Shown: positions 57,291-64,000 of the stretch, piece after piece
Layout of the letters: the number at the start of each line of letters is the position of its first letter
Position numbering within the stretch: position 1 is the first letter of the stretch
Origin: Paenibacillus sp. JNUCC32
GTDB lineage: Bacteria; Bacillota; Bacilli; Paenibacillales; Paenibacillaceae
DNA length: 64,000 nt
Reading direction: 5' to 3'
Assembly (NCBI RefSeq): GCF_014863545.1
Contig: NZ_CP062260.1
Span: 3,782,001-3,846,000 of the forward strand
Made by a program: the position numbers and the translations under genes
Notes under the pieces: generated by a model
Databases searched by the model: none
Told to the model about the DNA's origin: nothing
Seen by the model: only the letters and a program-made list of their open reading frames with translations

Positions 57291-58469
57291 TTATTCGCCC
57301 TCCTTTACTTCATGCACGCCTTGACCTACGCCGCATACGTAGAAGTCCGCCTTCAGTCCCGTTCTGGCCTCATATTGCTGTCCCACTTCCGCGATGAAAC
57401 GTTCCACCGCGTCCTCGTGCACGAGGGATACCGTGCAGCCGCCAAAGCCGGCTCCCGTCATTCTGGAACCGAGCGTACCCGGAATCCGCTGGGCTTCTTC
57501 CACCAGAGCATCCAACTCGTCGCCCGTGACTTCGTACAGATAACGCAAAGAGTCATGGGACTGATTCATGTACTGTCCGAAAACTTCCAGATTCCCCTCT
57601 TTCAGAGCCTTCACGGAATCAAGCACGCGCTGGTTCTCCTCGACGACATGCTGGGCACGTCTTCTGACGGTCTCATCCTGGATGCTGTCCCGCAAGGTCG
57701 CGAATTGATCCGGATTCAGCTGGGCGAGATACGATAACGCCGGGAGCTCCTTTTGCAAAATTTCCAAAGCGCGGTCGCATTCGCTGCGGCGTTCATTATA
57801 TTTGGAATCGACGAGTCCGCGCCGTTTGTTGGTATTCGAAATCACGATTTTGTATGCTCCGGTCCGGAAAGGCACCAGCTCATACTCCAGCGTATCGCAC
57901 ATTAACAGAATGGCATGATCCTGCTTGCCGTTGGCTACGGCGAATTGATCCATGATGCCGGAGTTGACGCCGACGAACAGGTTTTCCACCCGCTGCGAAA
58001 GCTTTGCGATCTCCACCGTATCCGTCTCCTTGCCCTCCATCTTCAAGAAGGCGTAAGCCGTGACCACTTCGATGGACGCTGAGGACGAGAGGCCTGCCCC
58101 GTTCGGGATATCCCCGTGGTACAGCAGGTCATAGCCGCTGCTGAGCCCGCAGCCGATTTTATTCAGCTCGGTAATGACGCCGACCGGGTAATCCGTCCAT
58201 TGATCGATTTTGTAGCCATAATCCTCGTCCAGACTGATCGTTAATTCATAGGGGATATTGGTGGATGAAAAGCTCACCTTGTTATCGTCACGCGGTCGGA
58301 TAATCAAGGTTGTGCCAAACTCCAGGGCTGCCGGAAGCACATAGCCCCCGTTGTAATCCAGATGCTCCCCGATCAGGTTCACGCGCCCTGGCGCATTAAA
58401 TATGCGAACCTTATGCTGGCTCTCACCGTGCTTGTCCATAAATCTTTCCATAAGCTGTTGCGTCGTCAC
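57291..58469 (-). CDS. galK: Galactokinase
   Basis: 392 residues, GHMP kinase. Galactokinase signature GRVNLIGEHLDYNGGYVLP, ATP motif PNGAGLSSSASIEV, and C-terminal GSRMTGAGFGGCTVSLV. First gene of the Leloir operon; a promoter TTATCG-N17-TATACT lies at 58542-58514. Confidence 0.97.
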   Translation of the reverse strand: MTTQQLMERFMDKHGESQHKVRIFNAPGRVNLIGEHLDYNGGYVLPAALEFGTTLIIRPRDDNKVSFSSTNIPYELTISLDEDYGYKIDQWTDYPVGVITELNKIGCGLSSGYDLLYHGDIPNGAGLSSSASIEVVTAYAFLKMEGKETDTVEIAKLSQRVENLFVGVNSGIMDQFAVANGKQDHAILLMCDTLEYELVPFRTGAYKIVISNTNKRRGLVDSKYNERRSECDRALEILQKELPALSYLAQLNPDQFATLRDSIQDETVRRRAQHVVEENQRVLDSVKALKEGNLEVFGQYMNQSHDSLRYLYEVTGDELDALVEEAQRIPGTLGSRMTGAGFGGCTVSLVHEDAVERFIAEVGQQYEARTGLKADFYVCGVGQGVHEVKEGE

Positions 58470-58513
58470 TGCCTATCACTCCATCCTGTACATATGGTAG
58501 TTTTACTGTCTTC

Positions 58514-58542
58514 AGTATAATGGAAATCTCGTTTACCGATAA
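58514..58542 (-). promoter_or_regulatory. Probable galK promoter
   Basis: Minus strand TTATCG, 17-nt spacer, TATACT. The motif ACATATGG occurs on either side (58490 and 58558 regions) and could be an activator site. Confidence 0.45.
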
Positions 58543-58656
58543 TGAAATCTTGTGTGATACATATGGATTTATGTGACTTATGGAGGTACAATAAATTTAT
58601 GATCACGAAATCCCTATAGTTCCTCTTTTTCCCAAACTCATTGTAAAGGAAAATGA

Positions 58657-59520
58657 ATGATGAAACCAACCTATTCTGTTGCTTCCAATCCAGCACAGCA
58701 AGGCGGCGGCTGGCTCCACGTGCGATTCGCCGGCGAGAGCCAGACCCTTCCGGAGCATGCGTTGGGGCCCAAAATATTCGATCATTACCTCTTGCACATC
58801 ATCGAATCGGGCCATGGCGTATTTCGGACCGAAACCGACAGATACCAGCTCGGGCCCGGCGATTGCTTCCTGATTCATCCCGGCCAGATTGTCAGCTATG
58901 TATCCGATGCGAGCCAGCCGTGGCGTTACCGCTGGGTCGCCTTTGACGGAGAACACGCCGATGAAGAGATATCCCGTTTGGGGCTCACGCCCGAAAAGCC
59001 TGTCCTCCACCTTGTAGAGAACAACCCCATTCCCGGCTATGTATCCCTCATCCAGGGCCATTTTCAATCAAGGGAAGAAAGCTCTCACATGGCCGCCATC
59101 GGTTACCTGCATTTAATCTGGGCCGAGATCATGAATCAGAGCGACCGGCCGTCCCGATTGACGCTGTCAGAACCCCAGGTTCAGCGCACGGTGAAGCAGA
59201 TGATCAGTTACATGGCTTCCCAATACGCTCATCCCGTCTCGATCGAACAGATGTGTACGAGCCTAGGCTACAACCGCGCATACCTGTCACGGATCTTCAA
59301 GCAGGAAACGGGCATGACTCCGATCACGTATCTGCTTAAATTAAGAATCGACCAATCCAAACGGCTGCTGCGCGAACGTCCCGATTTGTCCATCGAGCAG
59401 GTTTCCGCATCGGTCGGACTGACCGATCCGCTCTATTTCTCGCGCCAATTCAAGCGGCTCGTCGGCCGATCCCCGTCGCGGTACCGCAAGGACATCATCT
59501 CTTCATCCGCGCTTACTTAA
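58657..59520 (+). CDS. AraC-family regulator of gal genes
   Basis: 287 residues. Cupin-type sugar-binding N-terminal domain (about 30-150; HIIESGHGVFRTETDRYQLGPGDCFLIHPGQIVSY) and AraC DNA-binding C-terminal domain (about 185-285; VSIEQMCTSLGYNRAYLSRIFKQ, LYFSRQFKRLVGRSPSRYRK). Divergent from galK over 187 bp, so probably activates galKET in response to galactose or a galactoside. Ribosome site AAAGGAAA precedes ATG 58657. Confidence 0.9.
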   Translation: MMKPTYSVASNPAQQGGGWLHVRFAGESQTLPEHALGPKIFDHYLLHIIESGHGVFRTETDRYQLGPGDCFLIHPGQIVSYVSDASQPWRYRWVAFDGEHADEEISRLGLTPEKPVLHLVENNPIPGYVSLIQGHFQSREESSHMAAIGYLHLIWAEIMNQSDRPSRLTLSEPQVQRTVKQMISYMASQYAHPVSIEQMCTSLGYNRAYLSRIFKQETGMTPITYLLKLRIDQSKRLLRERPDLSIEQVSASVGLTDPLYFSRQFKRLVGRSPSRYRKDIISSSALT

Positions 59521-59546
59521 AGAGTGCGCCCAAGCCATCCCTTAGC

Positions 59547-59593
59547 AAAAAAAGGAGCGTCCTTCAGGCGGTTATCATCCTAAAGGCGCTCCT
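59547..59593 (-). terminator. Terminator between AraC regulator and aldo/keto reductase
   Basis: GGAGCGcCTTTAGG / CCTgaAGGacGCTCC type stem followed on the minus strand by TTTTTTT. Confidence 0.8.
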
Positions 59594-59635
59594 TGTCATG
59601 TATCTATTTCAATCCCGCCATGTTTTCGCCAGCAT

Positions 59636-60652
59636 CTATCCTTCCGAAGAAGATGCATTCTCCGTTTTGAGAATCGCTTCTATGCGATCCAGCTCTTCCT
59701 TCGAGAACTCCAGATTGTTCAAGGCAGCCACGTTGTCTTCAATCTGGCTTACTTTGCTAGCTCCGATCAGGGCAGACGTCACCCGGCCGCCGCGCAGAAC
59801 CCAGGCGAGCGCGAATTGAGCCAGACTCTGGTTCCGGGCTTGGGCGATTTGGTTCAAGGCTCTGATCTTGCGCAGCACCTCAGGCGTGATATTGCTTTCG
59901 TTCAGGAACACGGATGCGCTTGCGGCACGGGAATCGACTGGCACGCCGTTCAAATATTTGTTCGTCAAGAGCCCTTGAGCAAGCGGCGTGAATGCGATGC
60001 TTCCGACCCCGTTCTCTTCCAGGACGTCAAGCAATCCGTTCTCCACCCAACGGTCCAGCATGGAGTAACTCGGTTGATGGATGAGCAGCGGGGTACCCAG
60101 GTTTTTCAGGATCGATATCGCTTCCCGGGTCTTCTCCGGCGAATAGTTGGAGACTCCGACATACAGCGCCTTGCCGGAACGAACGAGATGATCCAGCGCT
60201 GCCATGGTTTCCTCGAGCGGCGTTTCCGGATCCATCCGATGATGATAGAAAATATCCACATAGTCCAGGCCCATTCGCTTCAAGCTCTGGTCGAGGCTTG
60301 ATACCAGATATTTACGCGATCCGAAATCGCCGTAAGGACCGGGCCACATATAATAGCCGGCTTTGGACGAAACGACGATTTCGTCACGATATGCCTTAAG
60401 GTCTCTGGAAAGCACTTTACCGAAAGTCTCCTCGGCAGAGCCTGCAGGAGGTCCGTAATTGTTCGCCAGATCGAAGTGGGTGATGCCCAGATCGAAGGAG
60501 CGCGTAATCATGTTCCGCCCGTTCTCGTACGTGTCGACGCCACCGAAATTATGCCATAATCCAAGGGAGATCGCGGGAAGTTTAAGCCCGGACCGCCCCA
60601 CGCGGTTATACTTCATTCCTTCATAGCGGTCTTCGCTAGCCACATAGGTCAC
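59636..60652 (-). CDS. Aldo/keto reductase (YghZ-like)
   Basis: 338 residues if started at GTG 60652, which has AGGGA 6 nt upstream; an ATG 16 codons earlier lacks one. AKR barrel with catalytic Asp/Tyr (HFDLANNYGPPAGSAEE), Lys (VVSSKAGYYMWPGPYG) and His (DIFYHHRMDPETPLEE). The YMWPGPYGDFGSRK stretch is typical of YghZ/Kv-beta-like methylglyoxal reductases (AKR14). Probably NADPH-linked reduction of small aldehydes. Confidence 0.9.
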   Translation of the reverse strand: MTYVASEDRYEGMKYNRVGRSGLKLPAISLGLWHNFGGVDTYENGRNMITRSFDLGITHFDLANNYGPPAGSAEETFGKVLSRDLKAYRDEIVVSSKAGYYMWPGPYGDFGSRKYLVSSLDQSLKRMGLDYVDIFYHHRMDPETPLEETMAALDHLVRSGKALYVGVSNYSPEKTREAISILKNLGTPLLIHQPSYSMLDRWVENGLLDVLEENGVGSIAFTPLAQGLLTNKYLNGVPVDSRAASASVFLNESNITPEVLRKIRALNQIAQARNQSLAQFALAWVLRGGRVTSALIGASKVSQIEDNVAALNNLEFSKEELDRIEAILKTENASSSEG

Positions 60653-60776
60653 TTGCAATCCCTGCCTCTCTAAGTGAATAGGTCCATTGCTAAATTCCAT
60701 CTTATCGCGTTTGGTCTTCCTTTGACAAGAAAACGATTACAGGGATAGGTACGGCAATACGCCGCCTTTTGTCCCC

Positions 60777-61529
60777 TCACGTGCTGATCAGTTTATCCAC
60801 CTGCGTCATGACTTGACCGATCCGATCCGCAATCAGGAGGCCTGCCCGATGATCGTATGGGGTTGGATCTGCATTCAGCAAAGCTACCTTGCTTCCATGA
60901 AAATAGGAGATCAAACTAGCGGCGGGGTGTACCGTCAGGGAAGTCCCCCCAATAATCAACAAGTCGGCCGTCGATATTTCCTGGATCGAGCGCATGATGA
61001 CGTTCTGGTCCAATTCCTCTTCATACAGCACGACGTCCGGCCGAACCAGCCCCCCGCAATCCTTGCAGCGCGGGACGATTTCCTTAATGTCCAGAATCTC
61101 CTGAAGGCTGTAGAATCGGGAGCAATCCATGCAATAATTGCGGTGCACGGAACCGTGAAGCTCCAGCACCTCGGAACATCCCGCCGACTGATGCAGGCCA
61201 TCGATATTCTGCGTGATGACCGCCTTTAGCTTCCCGTCATGCTCGAGTCTCGACAATAGGCGGTGACAGCCGTTCGGCTGCGCAAGCGGGTGCAGCATCT
61301 TGCTCCGGTAAAAGTCGTAAAACACTTCCGGATGCTGCATAAAAAAAGTATGGCTGAGCATGACCTCCGGCGGATACGGAGACTGGTGCTCGCTCTGGTA
61401 CAGTCCGGCTGCCGAACGGAAGTCTGGTATTCCGCTCTCGGTGGAGGTACCCGCTCCCCCGAAAAAAACAATGTAGTCGCTCGCTTCGATCCATGTTGCC
61501 AACTGCTCGATCTTTTCCCTGTTCTCCAC
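60777..61529 (-). CDS. NAD-dependent protein deacetylase (sirtuin)
   Basis: 250 residues. GAGxS NAD motif (FFGGAGTSTESGIPDFRSAAGLY), QNIDGLHQ, catalytic His in LHGSVHRNYC, zinc Cys pairs CMDC and CKDC, and GGTSLTVHPAA. SrtN/CobB class. Deacetylates proteins such as acetyl-CoA synthetase; targets here unknown. Stands alone next to a HAD phosphatase. Confidence 0.95.
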   Translation of the reverse strand: MENREKIEQLATWIEASDYIVFFGGAGTSTESGIPDFRSAAGLYQSEHQSPYPPEVMLSHTFFMQHPEVFYDFYRSKMLHPLAQPNGCHRLLSRLEHDGKLKAVITQNIDGLHQSAGCSEVLELHGSVHRNYCMDCSRFYSLQEILDIKEIVPRCKDCGGLVRPDVVLYEEELDQNVIMRSIQEISTADLLIIGGTSLTVHPAASLISYFHGSKVALLNADPTPYDHRAGLLIADRIGQVMTQVDKLIST

Positions 61530-61566
61530 TCTTATACACCTCCGTACAGCCCTTAAAATAACACGT

Positions 61567-62334
61567 CTACCTGTGCACGTCTAATTCATTATAATCGGAT
61601 ATGACAACATCGGCATCTGTCAGATGCGCCGGCTCCCCTTCATCCGTCATTAAACCTACGGCCAGCGCAGCGCCTGCTTGCTTCGCCATCTGCATATCCG
61701 CGTTGCTGTCGCCGATGACGACCGCTTCCTCCGGTTTGATCCCGAGCCGGCGGCAGGCCGCCTCGGTCATTTCGGGGTGCGGCTTGCCATTTCGAACCTG
61801 ATCTCTTCCCATAATGACCGTAAAGTACGAGCGAAGCCCCATCCATTCCAACTGCTCCACGGCGCCTGAGGTTTGATCCGAAGTCACCACTGCCATCTTC
61901 ACGGAGGCCAAGCTGCATTTTTCCAGAAAATGTTCCAGTCCGGGCATCGGGAATGCCGGCTTTCGCTGACGGACTTCGTACATGGCATTTTTCGTAATCT
62001 GATGGACCTGCACAATCGCCTCGTTCCATGGCATCCCGGCTGCGTACAATTGCCAGGCCAGAAGCCCGTTCGTCTCCTCCACGGTGCCCATGGCGAGCGG
62101 ACCCCGCAGATCATACCCCGATACGCGTCCGCCGGCATCGTGCTTGGTCCCCAGCACCTTCTCTTTCGGCAGCGTAAAGCCGGATCCCATCAGCTCCAGC
62201 CGTTCCTCCATGAACTCGAGCACATAATCGGCCCATCCTCCCCACAGCGCCATGAAATGAAGCAGCGTACCGTCTTTATCAAACAAGATCCCTTGGCAGG
62301 GAACGGTTCGTCCTTTCAGTTGAACAAACGGCAA
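61567..62334 (-). CDS. HAD-superfamily hydrolase
   Basis: 255 residues. HAD motif I GILFDKDGTLLHF, motif II AVVTSDQTSGAVEQL, motif III with GKPHPEMTEAACRRLG, motif IV VVIGDSNADMQMAKQAG. Helical cap between motifs I and II (phosphoglycolate-phosphatase type). Acts on a small phosphate ester; substrate not predictable. 38 bp from the sirtuin gene, possibly co-transcribed. Confidence 0.9.
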   Translation of the reverse strand: MPFVQLKGRTVPCQGILFDKDGTLLHFMALWGGWADYVLEFMEERLELMGSGFTLPKEKVLGTKHDAGGRVSGYDLRGPLAMGTVEETNGLLAWQLYAAGMPWNEAIVQVHQITKNAMYEVRQRKPAFPMPGLEHFLEKCSLASVKMAVVTSDQTSGAVEQLEWMGLRSYFTVIMGRDQVRNGKPHPEMTEAACRRLGIKPEEAVVIGDSNADMQMAKQAGAALAVGLMTDEGEPAHLTDADVVISDYNELDVHR

Positions 62335-62546
62335 TGGTTCAAAACCTCCCTATCCTATTCTTGATCATACTCTTATTAAACCATGAAATAAACTCTGATT
62401 TAAGCGTTATTGGCGCATGGGATCAAGAAATCGCTCCGACTTGAAAATTTACCAATCTTTAGTCGAATGTTTTGATTCATGACAAATGGACCGTGGTAAG
62501 TAACATATACGCATAGCAAATACGACGGTAAAGGAGTGATTTGTTC

Positions 62547-62792
62547 ATGGCCACCAGCAGCAATCGAAAGATGACCCGCGAAGAAGCCGGACGTCTTGGC
62601 GGCGAAGCCACCGCCAAAAAACACAGCCGCGAATTCTATCAGGAAATCGGCAAAAAAGGCGGCAAAGCGACGTCCAAAAACCATAGCCGCGAGTTTTACC
62701 AGGAAATCGGTCAAAAGGGCGGCGAAGCCACCTCGCGGAATCATAATCGCGAATTCTATCAGGAAATTGGCCGCAAAGGCGGCAAGAAATAG
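62547..62792 (+). CDS. GsiB-like glycine-rich stress protein
   Basis: 81 residues from ATG 62547 (AAAGGAG 10 nt upstream). After MATSSNRKMTREEAGRL come three 20-residue repeats of the type GG(E/K)AT(A/S)(K/R)(K/N)H(S/N)REFYQEIG(K/Q/R)K, ending GGKK. B. subtilis GsiB has the same repeat but more copies. Hydrophilic, probably disordered, linked to glucose starvation and general stress. Confidence 0.9.
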   Translation: MATSSNRKMTREEAGRLGGEATAKKHSREFYQEIGKKGGKATSKNHSREFYQEIGQKGGEATSRNHNREFYQEIGRKGGKK

Positions 62793-62809
62793 CATATCTT
62801 TTCAGTAGG

Positions 62810-62845
62810 AAGCCTGTTCCCGACCAAGGGGGACAGGCTTTTTCT
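62810..62845 (+). terminator. Terminator after gsiB-like gene
   Basis: AAGCCTGTTCCC pairs with GGGGGACAGGCTT and is followed by TTTTT. Confidence 0.85.
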
Positions 62846-63023
62846 TGGCCTTCACGACAGGCTTCCTTCCATCGCTTCCTATTAATATCATGTAGAAAAA
62901 CCTACCTTTTTGTGATAGACTCATTTAAAACCTATTCGCTGTTTACAGGTACCCGGCTGCTTTGCCGGAAGACCGCGCTAAAGCGTAACAATTTTAAAAT
63001 AGATCTGGGGGGAAATCGACATC

Positions 63024-64000
63024 ATGACAACCAAAAAAATGCGTTCAGACATGATCAAGAAAGGCTTTGACCGCGCGCCGCACCGCAGCTTGCTGCGTGC
63101 AGCAGGCGTTAAGGAAGAGGATTTCGGCAAACCGTTCATCGCCGTGTGCAACTCTTACATCGATATCGTTCCGGGTCACGTGCATCTTCAGGAATTCGGC
63201 AAGATCGTGAAGGATGCGATCCGTGAAGCCGGCGGCGTTCCGTTCGAGTTCAACACCATCGGCGTGGATGACGGAATTGCCATGGGACATATCGGCATGC
63301 GCTACTCGCTGCCAAGCCGCGAGATCATTGCGGATTCCCTGGAAACCGTTGTATCCGCCCACTGGTTCGACGGTATGGTGTGTATCCCGAACTGCGACAA
63401 AATTACGCCCGGCATGCTGATGGGCGCCCTGCGCGTTAACATCCCGACGGTGTTTGTCAGCGGCGGACCGATGAAGGCCGGCGTGGACAGCAAAGGCCGC
63501 AAATTGTCACTGACTTCCGTATTCGAAGGCGTCGGCGCTCACCAGGTCGGCAAAATCAATGACGATGAGCTCCTGGAATTGGAACAATACGGATGTCCAA
63601 CCTGCGGATCCTGCTCCGGCATGTTCACCGCCAACTCCATGAACTGCCTCGCCGAAGCGCTGGGTCTGGCTCTGCCGGGCAACGGCACCATTCTTGCCAT
63701 CGCCGAAGAGCGCAGAGAGTTTGTTAAACAATCGGCCAAACAATTGATGGAACTTGTCAAAATGGACCTGAAGCCGCGTGACATCGTAACCCTGGAAGCT
63801 ATCGACAATGCGTTTGCGCTCGATATGGCGATGGGCGGCTCCACCAACACGGTGCTTCATACATTGGCGCTTGCCCAAGAAGCCGGCCTTGAATACCCGC
63901 TGGAGCGGATCAACGAAGTCGCTGACCGCGTTCCTCACATCTCCAAGCTGGCTCCGGCTTCGGATTACTTCATCGAGGATGTGCATTTGGCAGGCGGAGT
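63024..64000 (+). CDS. ilvD: Dihydroxy-acid dehydratase, 3' end beyond window
   Basis: 325 codons seen of about 560. GGGGGGAAATCG precedes ATG 63024. Iron-sulfur ligands in [11 protein letters not shown] and [16 protein letters not shown], plus [20 protein letters not shown] typical of IlvD. Makes 2-keto acids for valine, leucine and isoleucine. No T-box leader is seen in the 170 bp upstream. Confidence 0.96.
   Translation, partial: MTTKKMRSDMIKKGFDRAPHRSLLRAAGVKEEDFGKPFIAVCNSYIDIVPGHVHLQEFGKIVKDAIREAGGVPFEFNTIGVDDGIAMGHIGMRYSLPSREIIADSLETVVSAHWFDGMVCIPNCDKITPGMLMGALRVNIPTVFVSGGPMKAGVDSKGRKLSLTSVFEGVGAHQVGKINDDELLELEQYGCPTCGSCSGMFTANSMNCLAEALGLALPGNGTILAIAEERREFVKQSAKQLMELVKMDLKPRDIVTLEAIDNAFALDMAMGGSTNTVLHTLALAQEAGLEYPLERINEVADRVPHISKLAPASDYFIEDVHLAGG

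Noticed and set aside
62440..62546. Sigma-B promoter before the GsiB-like gene
   Set aside because: GTTTTG is present but no GGGTAT-like -10 at the right spacing; not strong enough to call.
62846..63023. Possible T-box leader upstream of ilvD
   Set aside because: The region is too short and lacks the GGGTGG-type T-box core and antiterminator; only a small hairpin is seen.

Overview
The window looks like a stretch of a Paenibacillus (or close Paenibacillaceae) chromosome. This rests on gene content and style: YesM/YesN-type sensor/regulator pairs beside CUT1 sugar transporters, a Bacillus-type ara/abfA locus, GlcT-controlled ptsG-ptsH-ptsI, a yuaF-floT pair, a GsiB-like stress protein, and moderately GC-rich coding DNA with AT-rich promoters and strong AGGAGG ribosome sites. 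No rRNA, tRNA, CRISPR array, phage or complete insertion sequence is visible. The assignment is by recognition only; no database search was run.

Layout. 1-13.6 kb (minus strand): an SBP lipoprotein - YesM kinase - YesN regulator trio, then about 1 kb of structured non-coding DNA, then two CUT1 permeases, a second binding lipoprotein and a very large secreted GHL10-type hydrolase that runs off the left edge. 13.8-19.1 kb: small proteins (zinc ribbon, YHYH/stalk domain, short orphans), a KhtTU-like K+/H+ antiporter with a YitT-family protein, and a DUF2905 protein. 19.1-32.0 kb: a complete L-arabinose/arabinan utilisation region (araQ, araP, araN, abfA with a divergent ArsR-type regulator, araM, araB, araD, araR, araA), with recognisable AraR operators and catabolite-response (cre) elements. 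32.2-37.3 kb: urtABCDE, a urea-type ABC transporter, preceded by three GlnR/TnrA-consensus sites and a strong promoter. 37.3-42.1 kb: a secreted glycerophosphodiesterase, a kduI-DeoR-kduD pectin/uronate cluster and a polar amino-acid binding lipoprotein. 42.1-50.9 kb: ribosomal protein L25/Ctc, type I pullulanase, ptsI, ptsH, ptsG and the antiterminator glcT, with the RAT/terminator switch visible in the ptsG leader. 51-54.5 kb: flotillin/NfeD and an iron alcohol dehydrogenase. 54.7-59.5 kb: galK-galE-galT (Leloir pathway) divergent from an AraC regulator. 59.6-64 kb: aldo/keto reductase, sirtuin, HAD phosphatase, GsiB-like protein, and the 5' part of ilvD cut by the right edge.

Together the window is dominated by plant-polysaccharide and sugar uptake and catabolism (arabinan, pectin-derived uronates, starch/pullulan, galactose, glucose) plus nitrogen scavenging. 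The most unusual DNA is non-coding: a two-copy ~110-bp structured intergenic repeat (5471-5588 and inverted at 18711-18819) and a tandem pair of 137-bp hairpin-containing repeats (8201-8538). I did not find an obviously new defence or mobile system.
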